DNA of 64,000 nt from Nocardia asteroides (GTDB lineage Bacteria; Actinomycetota; Actinomycetes; Mycobacteriales; Mycobacteriaceae): NCBI RefSeq assembly GCF_021183625.1, contig NZ_CP089214.1, positions 3,534,001 through 3,598,000 on the forward strand, written 5' to 3'. Numbering within the stretch: the first letter of the stretch is position 1; each line of letters starts with the position of its first letter. Position numbers and translations under genes: made by a program. Positions 53,236 to 61,257 of this stretch are shown here, in pieces. The notes below the pieces were generated by a model. It saw nothing but the letters and a program-made list of their open reading frames with translations, ran no database searches and was not told where the DNA came from.

Positions 53236-54558
53236 ATGCGATGCACAGTCTTCGGAACCGGGTACCTGGGCGCGACGCATGCGGCGTGCATGGCCGAACT
53301 CGGACACGACGTGATCGGCGTCGACGTCGACCCGGGCAAGGTCGCCAAACTCTCCGACGGCGTGACGCCGTTTTACGAACCCGGTCTGGAGGCGGTGCTG
53401 CGCCGCAACCTGGACGCGGGCAGGCTCCGGTTCACCACCTCCTACGCCGAGGCAGCCGCGCACGCCGAGGTGCACTTCCTCGGCGTCGGCACCCCGCAGA
53501 AGAAGGGTGAGTACGCCGCCGACCTCGGCTACGTGCACGCCGTCGTCGACGAGCTGGCGCCGCTGCTGGAGCGGCCGTCGGTGATCGTCGGCAAGTCCAC
53601 CGTCCCGGTCGGCACCGCGGCCGCGCTCGGCGAGCGGGCCCGCGCGCTCGCCCCGGTCGACGTCGAGGTGGCCTGGAACCCGGAGTTCCTGCGCGAGGGC
53701 TTCGCGGTGCGCGACACCCTGCGCCCGGACCGCCTCGTCCTCGGCGTCGACCCCGCCCGCGGTGCATCGGAATGGGTGGAGCAGCAGGTCCGCGAGCTGT
53801 ACGCCGACCTGCTGAACGCCGAGGTCCCCTTCCTGCTGACCGACCTCGCCACCGCCGAGCTGGTCAAGGTCTCCGCGAACGCCTTTCTGGCGACCAAGAT
53901 CTCGTTCATCAACGCCGTCTCCGAGGTCTGCGACGCCACCGGCGCCGACGTCACCGTCCTGGCCGACGCACTCGGCTACGACGAACGCATCGGCCGCCGA
54001 TTCCTGAATGCCGGACTGGGTTTCGGAGGCGGCTGCCTCCCCAAGGACATCCGCGCCTTCATGGCCCGCGCGGGCGAACTCGGCGCCGGGCACGCCGTCG
54101 CCTTCCTGCGCGAGGTCGACAACATCAATATGCGCCGCCGCAGCAAGGTGGTCGACATGGCCGCGCAGGCCGTCGGCGGCTCGCTGCTCGGCGCCAACGT
54201 CGCGGTGCTCGGCGCGGCCTTCAAACCGGAATCCGACGACGTGCGCGATTCACCCGCGCTGAACGTCGCCGGAATGATTCAGCTCAACGGCGCCGTCGTC
54301 ACCGTCTACGACCCCAAGGCGCTGGAGAACTCGCGCCGCATCTTCCCCACCCTCAACTACGCGACCTCGGTCGTCGAGGCCTGCGAGCGCGCCGACGTGG
54401 TGCTGGTACTGACCGAATGGGACGAATTCACCGCGCTGCGTCCAGTTGACCTCGAGCCCGTGGTGCGGGCCAGGCGCATCATCGACGGCCGTAACTGCCT
54501 CGATCGTGACGTTTGGCGGAAATCCGGGTGGGTATACGCGGGACTCGGCACGTCGTAG
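53236..54558 (+). CDS. udgA: UDP-glucose 6-dehydrogenase
   Basis: 440 residues. N-terminal Rossmann domain with FGTGYLGATHAACM and VIGVDVDPGKV; central helix with ELVKVSANAFLATKISFINAV; catalytic Cys267 in GFGGGCLPKD; C-terminal UDP-binding domain with GAAFKPESDDVRDSPAL. It oxidises UDP-glucose twice to UDP-glucuronate with two NAD+, giving precursors for cell-surface glycans. Cytosolic, normal length for the family. The 197 bases upstream hold no gene. Confidence 0.95.
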   Translation: MRCTVFGTGYLGATHAACMAELGHDVIGVDVDPGKVAKLSDGVTPFYEPGLEAVLRRNLDAGRLRFTTSYAEAAAHAEVHFLGVGTPQKKGEYAADLGYVHAVVDELAPLLERPSVIVGKSTVPVGTAAALGERARALAPVDVEVAWNPEFLREGFAVRDTLRPDRLVLGVDPARGASEWVEQQVRELYADLLNAEVPFLLTDLATAELVKVSANAFLATKISFINAVSEVCDATGADVTVLADALGYDERIGRRFLNAGLGFGGGCLPKDIRAFMARAGELGAGHAVAFLREVDNINMRRRSKVVDMAAQAVGGSLLGANVAVLGAAFKPESDDVRDSPALNVAGMIQLNGAVVTVYDPKALENSRRIFPTLNYATSVVEACERADVVLVLTEWDEFTALRPVDLEPVVRARRIIDGRNCLDRDVWRKSGWVYAGLGTS

Positions 54559-54705
54559 AGTTGACGCCGAGCAGGAGCGACTGCCGGACGACCAGTCCTG
54601 CCGCAGGTAACGTCGGACGACGACGGTATGTTCGGACCCGGGCTTACCGTCGGCAACCGGCGCGGGCTCGCATGTCGTGCGGTATTTCGACGAGATGGGC
54701 AGCTG

Positions 54706-56049
54706 ATGAGTTCGGTACTGGGAGTTTCGGTGGGGGCAGGGGCCGTCCGTCTGGCACGCCCGCACGCCGGCTCCGCTCCCCAGCCCGGCCCCGCCTATGA
54801 CGTGCAGACAATCCCGGCCGGTCGGAAGCCGATCGAAGAGCTCACCGCGGAGGCCATCGGCGTCACCTGCGAGGCCACCCCGGATATCGGCGCCACCGCC
54901 ATCTCCTACCGCAGCGAACAGCAGGCACGCGCCTTGCGCGCCGCCATGGCACGGCAGCAACTCACCAACTACGAGCTGGTCCCCGAGGTCGTCGCCGCGC
55001 TGGAGTACGTGCACCGCACCGGCGAGATCCGCGGCATCTCCTCGCTCGTCGTCTACGACCTCGGCAGCTCCGGCCTCACCGTCAGCGTGGTCGACGCGCA
55101 GAACCGCGAGGTGCGGCACAGCGAGCGCACCAGCGACATCAGCGGCGACTACCTGGATTCGCTGATCCGCGAGCAGCAGATCGCCTCCGGGCGCATCGCG
55201 CACCCGCAAGACCCCGCCGGGCTCGCCGCTTTGGACGCGCTCTGCCGGGAAGCCAAGGAGCAGCTCTCCAGCAATACCGCGGTCGCGCTTCCGAGCGAGC
55301 AGGGCCTGGTCCTGTTGGCGCAGGAGAACTTCGAAGCTTTGATCATGCTGGCGATCGAATCGTCGGCGCGGATGGCGCGGGATGTCATCGTGCGCTCCGA
55401 TCGTCCGGTGCACGGTGTGCTCGCCATCGGCGGCTGCGCGCGAATCCCACTGGTAGCCAAGGTACTCGAGCGCTGGATGGGCGTCCCGGTGATCGTCCCC
55501 GCCGAGCCGGAAACGGTGATGGCCCGCGGAGCCGCCCTGCTCGCCCGCCCGGTACGGCCCGTCGCGCCGCCGCCCCAGCACTCGCAGCCGGGGCATCCGC
55601 TCGTCGCCGTTCCCGGCGAAAATGGGCTCGACGACGCCGATCTCGCGCCCGCCTGGCTCTCCGCACCCGCCGCGCGCGGGGAACGCCGCGGGGTCAGCGG
55701 TGCGGTGCTCGCGGTGAGCGCGCTCGCCGTTCTCGCCGCTATCGGGCTCGGGCTCGGGTACGGGCCGCAGGTGCTGGAGCGGGATTCGCATCAGCAGGGT
55801 GAGGGTGATACCGCGGTGCCGACAACCAGTGTTCCGCGCACCACCACGCTCGACCCGTCGATCGCGGTCGCACCCGCCACCACCACCGAGACGGTGCACG
55901 AGTCGGTCGCCATCCCGCCTCGCCGCACCGAGACCACCGAGGACGTGGCGCCCGCCCCGGCCCCGCCCGGCCCCAACACCTTCGTTGTGCCCGGCCTGCC
56001 GCCCATCGTCGTCCCGACCATCCCGCCGCTCTTCCCGCCGCCGCGCTAG
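54706..56049 (+). CDS. Third Hsp70-like membrane protein, reduced
   Basis: 447 residues from ATG 54706 (MSSVLGVSVGAGAVRL). The nucleotide-binding domain (about 1-285) is shortened in lobe I: phosphate-1 is vestigial and only about 110 residues precede phosphate-2 (SSLVVYDLGSSGLTVSVV, 112-129), compared with about 165 in the 34237 protein. The adenosine motif VLAIGGCARIPLVAKV (238-253) and EPETVMARGAALLA are kept. A membrane helix (about 331-352) and a Thr/Pro-rich tail ending PTIPPLFPPPR follow. No substrate domain. It stands alone between udgA and an XRE operon. Probably the same family as the ini-linked proteins; function unknown. Confidence 0.78.
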   Translation: MSSVLGVSVGAGAVRLARPHAGSAPQPGPAYDVQTIPAGRKPIEELTAEAIGVTCEATPDIGATAISYRSEQQARALRAAMARQQLTNYELVPEVVAALEYVHRTGEIRGISSLVVYDLGSSGLTVSVVDAQNREVRHSERTSDISGDYLDSLIREQQIASGRIAHPQDPAGLAALDALCREAKEQLSSNTAVALPSEQGLVLLAQENFEALIMLAIESSARMARDVIVRSDRPVHGVLAIGGCARIPLVAKVLERWMGVPVIVPAEPETVMARGAALLARPVRPVAPPPQHSQPGHPLVAVPGENGLDDADLAPAWLSAPAARGERRGVSGAVLAVSALAVLAAIGLGLGYGPQVLERDSHQQGEGDTAVPTTSVPRTTTLDPSIAVAPATTTETVHESVAIPPRRTETTEDVAPAPAPPGPNTFVVPGLPPIVVPTIPPLFPPPR

Positions 56050-56066
56050 CAAATCCTGCCCGAGCC

Positions 56067-56082
56067 GGCTCAGGGCTGAGCC
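56067..56082. terminator. Small hairpin between convergent genes
   Basis: GGCTCA-GGGC-TGAGCC, a 6-bp stem 17 bases after the Hsp70-like stop and 33 bases beyond the XRE stop. Weak terminator candidate. Confidence 0.4.
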
Positions 56083-56115
56083 ACACGGACTACGGCCCTC
56101 CCCTAAGCGGTGCGT

Positions 56116-56970
56116 TCACCGGTCCAGTTCGTTGAGCACCTCGACGATGAGTCCGCGAGCCTCACGGCCGTAAACAGCGGACGACCTGAGCGCCTCGAAC
56201 ATCCGGGCATACATGTCGATTTCCTGGGGCCGCGTGACCTGGATGCTGGCCGTGGGCGTTTCCAGCGCAACCAACGAGTCGTCGAAGATCCAGAATCCGG
56301 CCGATCCGACGGCCACCCGTTCGCGCATCAGCGGGATGATGCCCAGCGAGATGTTCTGCTGCGACATCAATTCGAGCAACCGGCCGAGTTGCCCGGCTTG
56401 AACCTCGGCAGTCCCGAACCACGTGCGCAACGCTTGTTCTTCGAGCAACGCGACGATGCGTTTACCGCCGTAGCGGATGACCCGCTGGCGTTCGAGCCGG
56501 ACAGCTACGGCTTCGTCCACATCGTCGGCGGTGCCGAGGAACCGCACCCAGAACCGCAGCATCGAGGCCATGTACTCCGCTGTCTGGAATAGCCCGGGGA
56601 TCACGTTGTGCTCGTAGATCCGGAACACGGCGGTGTGCTCGTAGCGCTGCGGGGTGTGGGCACCGAGGACTCTTTTCATCCCGGCGCGGCTCTGACGCTT
56701 GAATTCGAGGTATGCCGAATCGACCGCGCGAAGCGTCGCGATCAGATCCGCCAGCTGGTCATCGGCACCGCACACCCGGCACCATTCGCGGATGTCGTGG
56801 TCGGTGGGCGCCTGGGTGCCGTTCTCGATCTTCGACACCCGGGTGAAGTGCTGGTCCGTGGCGACGGCCAGTGCCCGGCCGGAGAGTCCCGCGTCCTTGC
56901 GCAACTCTCGCAGCCGGGCACCGAGCGCTGTGCGCGCCTGTTCAGCCGAGCTCGACGGGCTTGTATTCAC
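56116..56970 (-). CDS. XRE-type regulator with DUF5753 domain
   Basis: 284 residues from GTG 56970, which lies inside the 3' end of the DUF6879 gene (29-base overlap). The helix-turn-helix (about 14-68) has LGARLRELRKDAGLSGRALA and VSKIENGTQAP. The DUF5753 domain (about 100-280) has the typical VIPGLFQTAEYMASML, LLEEQALRT, LGIIPLMRERVA and FWIFDDSLVALET. This is the WhiJ-like class of actinomycete regulators, usually paired with small acidic proteins that modulate them. Here the partners are the DUF6879 protein and the 73-residue protein upstream. Confidence 0.9.
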   Translation of the reverse strand: MNTSPSSSAEQARTALGARLRELRKDAGLSGRALAVATDQHFTRVSKIENGTQAPTDHDIREWCRVCGADDQLADLIATLRAVDSAYLEFKRQSRAGMKRVLGAHTPQRYEHTAVFRIYEHNVIPGLFQTAEYMASMLRFWVRFLGTADDVDEAVAVRLERQRVIRYGGKRIVALLEEQALRTWFGTAEVQAGQLGRLLELMSQQNISLGIIPLMRERVAVGSAGFWIFDDSLVALETPTASIQVTRPQEIDMYARMFEALRSSAVYGREARGLIVEVLNELDR

Positions 56971-57469
56971 GGTGCGGGATCGCCAGCGTCCACACCGCCT
57001 CGAATGCCGTGCGGCACCGCTGGATATCGACGGGATCGGTGGACGTGACCTTGGCCGTGCCCACACCGTTTCCGGCGTAGTGCAGGAAAACGACCAAGCG
57101 GTCATCGAACAGGTAGAAGTCGTTCCCCGGTATGGCGACCGACGACACGAACCGGCGCGGCACCCAGCGGATATCCTCGCCGGCGTCCACCATCGGCCCC
57201 GCGATGCTGTACGACCACCGCTGGTAGTCGCTCAGCGGTTCGGACACGATGCGCGCACGGCGCACCGAACGGCCCGCCTTCACATGACCGCGGAGGGTGG
57301 CGCACCAGCCCTGCAACCATTCGAGGTCATCCGGTTCGCCCGCCGCCCACTTCGCCAGGTACGGCAACTCCACCACCGTGCCGTACGCATCGCGCGTCTC
57401 GAGGTGAACCGACTCGCGATCGAACGTCGTCAGCAACCGGTCGAACTCGTCATCCGTTATCGACGCCAC
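56942..57469 (-). CDS. DUF6879 family protein
   Basis: 175 residues (MASITDDEFDRLLTTFDRES). Aromatic-rich alpha/beta protein with FHLET-like VHLETRDAYGT, a conserved WSYSIAGPMVDAGEDIRWVPR stretch in pieces, and FYLFDDRLVVFLHYAG. DUF6879 proteins are found beside WhiJ-like XRE/DUF5753 genes in actinomycetes and are thought to be regulatory partners; no enzymatic motif. It overlaps the upstream 73-residue gene by 20 bases and the downstream XRE gene by 29 bases, giving a tightly coupled three-gene operon. Confidence 0.8.
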   Translation of the reverse strand: MASITDDEFDRLLTTFDRESVHLETRDAYGTVVELPYLAKWAAGEPDDLEWLQGWCATLRGHVKAGRSVRRARIVSEPLSDYQRWSYSIAGPMVDAGEDIRWVPRRFVSSVAIPGNDFYLFDDRLVVFLHYAGNGVGTAKVTSTDPVDIQRCRTAFEAVWTLAIPHREYKPVELG

Positions 57470-57671
57470 TGTCTCCCTGCCTGAAGAACGGGATCATCCG
57501 GTCCGGAATCTCCACGCACGCCTCCCCTTCCGGAATGTCCATCTGGGCCAGTGATCCGGGATCGGTCACCACCCAGCCCTGCACCACCCACGACCCCCGA
57601 TCCGTGCGGTACACCGTCGGCGACCCGGTCGGATTCGATTCCGGATCCTTGCCGATGAACGTTAGCCGCAT
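57450..57671 (-). CDS. Small conserved-type protein at the head of the XRE operon
   Basis: 73 residues from ATG 57671 with AGGGGGAG upstream. Beta-rich, with YRTDRGSWVVQGWVV, then acidic PEGEACVEIPDRMIPFF. No membrane segment or known motif. Its position (first in the operon, overlapping the DUF6879 gene) and its acidic C-terminus resemble small antagonists that accompany XRE/DUF5753 regulators. Function is inference. Confidence 0.75.
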   Translation of the reverse strand: MRLTFIGKDPESNPTGSPTVYRTDRGSWVVQGWVVTDPGSLAQMDIPEGEACVEIPDRMIPFFRQGDSGVDNG

Positions 57672-57694
57672 GACTGCTCCCCCTGCCTTCGGTA

Positions 57695-57795
57695 TTGCGA
57701 ACGATTGCGTCGCAGTGCCCATCGTGAAGGCTCGACACCGGGTGGTCAATTGCTCGCTGTTCAGCCCGAATCAGCGCTGCCGCAACAAATCGCAA
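57695..57795. promoter_or_regulatory. Two inverted TTGCG-N5-TTGCG elements
   Basis: TTGCG-AACGA-TTGCG (57695-57709) and, inverted, CGCAA-CAAAT-CGCAA (57781-57795). Each pair repeats with a 10-base period (same helix face), and the two pairs point at each other across 71 bases. They lie 24-124 bases upstream of the XRE operon and are candidate autoregulatory sites. The rest of the 269-base gap (57672-57940) shows no gene. Confidence 0.5.
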
Positions 57796-57940
57796 CAACG
57801 TTCCGAGCCACCGCGCCGCCTTCGTACCGTGTGGCTCGGCCCCGACGCCGGGTCGATGCCACGCGGGCACATCTGCCGGAAACGGCTCCGGTGGATGACG
57901 AACCCCCGGCGTCGGGAGCCATCGAACGGGAGGGTTCGAC

Positions 57941-58087
57941 ATGGTCCTCTGGCAGGTTGTCCTGATCGTCTTCTTCGCGGTCGTGCTCGTGTGGAGCGTC
58001 GCGTGGGCGCTGCTGTCCGCCGCGGGGCGACCGTCCGGCCCCTCGGTTGCCGACATCATCGCGCGGATCGAACGCGAGGACGGGTGA
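57941..58087 (+). CDS. 48-residue single-pass membrane protein
   Basis: Short frame with a strong ribosome site (GGGAGGG, seven bases before ATG). It reads MVLWQVVLIVFFAVVLVWSV through ALLSAAG (one membrane helix, about 2-28), then a small soluble tail PSVADIIARIEREDG. Codon use is like the neighbourhood (GC-rich third positions). It is divergent from the XRE operon and convergent with YibE/F. No recognised family. Confidence 0.6.
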   Translation: MVLWQVVLIVFFAVVLVWSVAWALLSAAGRPSGPSVADIIARIEREDG

Positions 58088-58106
58088 GGTGCCGCGGCCC
58101 GGCCCT

Positions 58107-59606
58107 CTATTCCCGTGAGTGCCGCGATCTGGGCGGCTCGTCATTGCGCGGCCACCCCTGCGGCGGCGGCACCGGCGCCCGAGTGCCCTGCGGCGGCGTC
58201 GGCGCATCCGCCCACGAGGAACTCGGCTTCATCGGCCGCCGCTTCCCGGACTCCTCCGCCCGGGAAGGACCGGCAGGCCGCCGCACCTGCCCGGTCCCCT
58301 GCCCCGGCGTCCGCGCCCCGGCCCGCGCGGGCTTCCGCGGGTCGACCGGCCGCCGACCGGAGCGCACCGGCTCCTTCGCCTTCTTGAACGGCCGCGCAAG
58401 CAATGTTGCGATGATCGTCGTGAGCGGCACCGACAGCGCCAGCGCGATACCACCGACTGCGGAGCGGGCGATTTCGATCGCTACCGCATCTCCGACCAGC
58501 ACATCTTTGAAGGAGCGCCCCGCGACGCTGAAGAGCAGCAGCAGCGGCAGAGCACCACCGGCGTAGGCGAGCACCAGCGTGTAGACGGTGCTGGCGATGT
58601 GATCCCGCCCGACCCGCATGGCGGCGGCGAAGATCTCCCGCCGCGTTGCCTTCTCGTCCAGCGCCGCCATCTCGAACGCGGCCGCCGCCTGCGTGATCGT
58701 GACGTCGTTGAGCACACCGAGCGAGCCGATGATGAACCCGGCGAGCAGCAATCCGGTGATGCTGACGTGTTGCAGGTACGTGGCGACGTTGGTGTTCTGC
58801 TCCTCGGAGAGCCCGGTGATGCGGGTCATCCTGAGCGCGACCCAGGAGAGCCCGGCCGCCAAGACCATCGAGGTCAGCGTGCCGAGCAGCGCCGAACTGG
58901 TCCGTAGGTTCACGCCGTGCGCGAGGTACAGCACGGAGTACAGAATCAGCGAACCCGCTACCAGCGCAACCGGAATCGCGGGCTTGCCATCCAAGAGCGC
59001 GGGCAGCATGAAGACAACGAGGACGCCGAAGGCGAAGCCGAGCCCGAGTAGCGCCCGCAGTCCGCGCCAGCGGGCGACGGCGATGATCACCACCACGAAG
59101 ACGATGGTGATGAGCGCCAGCGGAAACCCGCGCGCGTAGTCGTCGAACGAGTACATCGGCGTGCCGGAAGGATCCGCCTGCCGGACGATCCGGATCTCGT
59201 CGCCGACCCGCAGATCCGGCTGCCCGGGCCCGGGCGCGATCTCGAAGAGCGTGCGATTGCCCTGGTGTACCCCGGAGTCGATGCTGATCAGCGAACGCTG
59301 GCATTCGTAGGCATTCACCCGCGGCGCATCGGGCGCATCGGCGAACACCTTGCCGAGCGAGGGGCTTCCGCAGGGCCCGATGTCCTGCTGGACCACCGTC
59401 CCGGCTTCGGTCTGCACCGCGCCACCGCCCGCGTTCTGCATGGGCAGCGGAATCTCGACGTGCTGCTTGCTCGGCCAGAGCAGAACCGTGCCCGCCACCA
59501 CCAGGATGCCGATCACGGCGAGCAGGCCGACGACCACCCTTGCCGCGGTCGCGCCGATCGCGATGGGACCGGAGTGGTCGTGATGGTGGTGGTGATGATC
59601 GCTCAC
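58107..59606 (-). CDS. YibE/F family membrane protein with His-rich N-terminus
   Basis: 499 residues. It begins MSDHHHHHHDHSGP, a natural run of six His plus one more, likely metal-binding. Membrane helix about 25-45, then an external domain with two Cys (DIGPCGSPSLGK, NAYECQRSL), then seven or so helices of the YibE/F domain (about 155-405: GLLLAGFIIGSLGVLNDVTIT and HIASTVYTLVLAYAGGALPL). The cytosolic tail (about 410-499) is Pro/Arg-rich. The YibE/F family is of unknown function, proposed to be transport-related. Two G-tract repeats about 135-190 bases upstream may be operators. Confidence 0.88.
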   Translation of the reverse strand: MSDHHHHHHDHSGPIAIGATAARVVVGLLAVIGILVVAGTVLLWPSKQHVEIPLPMQNAGGGAVQTEAGTVVQQDIGPCGSPSLGKVFADAPDAPRVNAYECQRSLISIDSGVHQGNRTLFEIAPGPGQPDLRVGDEIRIVRQADPSGTPMYSFDDYARGFPLALITIVFVVVIIAVARWRGLRALLGLGFAFGVLVVFMLPALLDGKPAIPVALVAGSLILYSVLYLAHGVNLRTSSALLGTLTSMVLAAGLSWVALRMTRITGLSEEQNTNVATYLQHVSITGLLLAGFIIGSLGVLNDVTITQAAAAFEMAALDEKATRREIFAAAMRVGRDHIASTVYTLVLAYAGGALPLLLLFSVAGRSFKDVLVGDAVAIEIARSAVGGIALALSVPLTTIIATLLARPFKKAKEPVRSGRRPVDPRKPARAGARTPGQGTGQVRRPAGPSRAEESGKRRPMKPSSSWADAPTPPQGTRAPVPPPQGWPRNDEPPRSRHSRE

Positions 59607-59922
59607 CGGGCGAGCTTAAAGGATGTGGTTGTCATGTCCGCGAGTGCGCGGGAGGGTTGCCGCGAAGGCGGCGGGAAGAGGAATTCGGGAAGGGGCGGCG
59701 GAGAGCAGGGGGATGTCTCCGCCGCCCGCGAGCCGACGGCCCAGGGGGGTAGGCGGCCGGACCCGATGATCGGATTGTCCAGGGGGGGTAGACAATCCGA
59801 CCGGGGCACTCGAAAGTGCCGAGGCCCACTGTACACAAACGTCCTCGTTTTGCGCTAGTCAGTCTTCAAAACTCGGATGTATCCATACATAGGGTTTGTT
59901 TCACCCCGCTTAAACAGGGGGT
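59607..59922. other. 316-base intergenic region with repeats
   Basis: No gene supported. From left to right: a purine-rich GC stretch (59640-59720), two G-tract motifs (59739 and 59777), the TCGGATTGTC/GACAATCCGA inverted repeat around the second (59770-59800), an AT-rich stretch with the palindrome ATGTAT-CC-ATACAT (59877-59890), and a weak CCCC/GGGG hairpin (about 59904-59921) just after the aspC stop. Confidence 0.6.
59739..59793. promoter_or_regulatory. Two CAGGGGGGTAG motifs upstream of YibE/F
   Basis: GCC-CAGGGGGGTA-GGC (59739-59754) and GTC-CAGGGGGGGTA-GAC (59777-59793), 38 bases apart, each flanked by a 3-base inverted repeat; the second sits in a longer 10-base inverted repeat. A single G/C tract bounded by TA-rich ends is the layout of RcnR/CsoR/FrmR-type operators, so metal- or aldehyde-responsive control is possible. 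Low certainty. Confidence 0.35.
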
Positions 59923-61170
59923 TTACTGCCTGTAGGAGGAGAGAAAGTTCCCGAAGCGCTCGATGGCGACGGCCAGATCGCGGGCCCAGGGCAGCGTCAC
60001 GATGCGTAGGTGGTCGTGGTTCGGCCAGTTGAAGCCGGTGCCCTGGACCATCAGGATCTTCTCCTGCAGCAGCAGGTCGAGCACGAGTTTCTGGTCGTCG
60101 TGGATCTCGTGCACCTCGGGGTCGAGCCGGGGGAAGGCGTAGAGCGCGCCCTTGGGCTTCACGCAGGAGACGCCGGGGATCATGTTGAGCCGCTCCCACG
60201 CGACATCGCGCTGCTCCAGCAACCTGCCGCCGGGCAGGATCAGGTCCTCGATGCTCTGGTGCCCGCCGAGCGCCACCTGGATCGCGTGCTGCGCGGGCAC
60301 ATTCGGGCACAGCCGCGAGGAGCAGAGCAGGTCGATGCCCTCCAGGAAACCGGCGGCGTGTTCCTTCGGGCCGGTGATGGCGAGCCAGCCGGAGCGGTAC
60401 CCGGCCACCCGGTACGCCTTGGAGAGGCCGTTGAAGGTGAGACAGAGCAGGTCCGGCGCCATGGTGGCGAGCGAGATGTGCTTGGCGTCGTCGTAGAGGA
60501 TCTTGTCGTAGATCTCGTCGGCGAGGAGTAGCAGCTGGTGCCTGCGGGCCACGTCGGCGAGCTGCTGGAGCACCTCGGCGGAGTAGACCGCGCCGGTCGG
60601 GTTGTTCGGGTTGATCACCAGCAGCGCCTTGGTGCGGTCGGTGATCTTGGATTCGATGTCGGCGATGTCGGGCTGCCAGCCGTTCGCCTCGTCGCAGAGG
60701 TAGTGCACCGGGGTGCCGCCGGCCAGGCTGGTCATGGCGGTCCAGAGCGGGTAATCCGGCGCGGGGATGAGTACCTCGTCGCCGTTGTCGAGCAGCGCCT
60801 GCATGGTGATGGTGATCAGCTCGGAGACGCCGTTGCCCAGGTAGACGTGGTCGACGTCGAGCTCGGGGAAGCCGGGGACCAGCTCGTACCTGGTGACGAT
60901 GGCGCGGCGGGCGGGCAGTATCCCCTTCGACTCCGAGTACCCCTGCGCGTTCGGCAGCGCGGCGATGATGTCGCGCATGATCACGTCGGGGGCCTCGAAG
61001 CCGAACGGCGCCGGGTTGCCGATATTGAGCTTGAGGATGCGGTGCCCCTCGGCCTCCAGCCGTGCCGCCTGCGCGTTCACCGGTCCACGAATCTCGTAGA
61101 CGACGTTCTGCAATTTCGTGGACTGCTCGAGCACACGCTGGGCGGGATGACTGGGGCTCACCCGGTCCAT
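59923..61170 (-). CDS. aspC: PLP-dependent aminotransferase (AspC/AlaA-like)
   Basis: 415 residues. Fold-type I aminotransferase: LKLNIGNPAPFGFEAP, LGNGVSELITITMQALL, INPNNPTGAVYS, LADEIYDKILYDD, and the PLP-binding Lys in FNGLSKAYRVAGYRSGW. The C-terminal Arg region (FNWPNHDHLRIVTLPW) fits carboxylate binding. The sequence type matches Rv0337c, annotated AspC, although E. coli AlaA (alanine transaminase) is also close, so alanine-pyruvate or aspartate transfer are both possible. Cytosolic. In M. tuberculosis it neighbours etfD; here they are 12 kb apart. Confidence 0.92.
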   Translation of the reverse strand: MDRVSPSHPAQRVLEQSTKLQNVVYEIRGPVNAQAARLEAEGHRILKLNIGNPAPFGFEAPDVIMRDIIAALPNAQGYSESKGILPARRAIVTRYELVPGFPELDVDHVYLGNGVSELITITMQALLDNGDEVLIPAPDYPLWTAMTSLAGGTPVHYLCDEANGWQPDIADIESKITDRTKALLVINPNNPTGAVYSAEVLQQLADVARRHQLLLLADEIYDKILYDDAKHISLATMAPDLLCLTFNGLSKAYRVAGYRSGWLAITGPKEHAAGFLEGIDLLCSSRLCPNVPAQHAIQVALGGHQSIEDLILPGGRLLEQRDVAWERLNMIPGVSCVKPKGALYAFPRLDPEVHEIHDDQKLVLDLLLQEKILMVQGTGFNWPNHDHLRIVTLPWARDLAVAIERFGNFLSSYRQ

Positions 61171-61257
61171 GGTGCCACCAACCGCAACCGGATATCCGGC
61201 CCGGCTACCCTCCGGTAGCGAAAGGGTCCTGTTTCGCCGGACTGGACTCCTCGCAGG

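Noticed and set aside
59603..59860. Short frames on both strands between yibE/F and aspC
   Set aside because: They run through G-tracts and repeats with no start signals.
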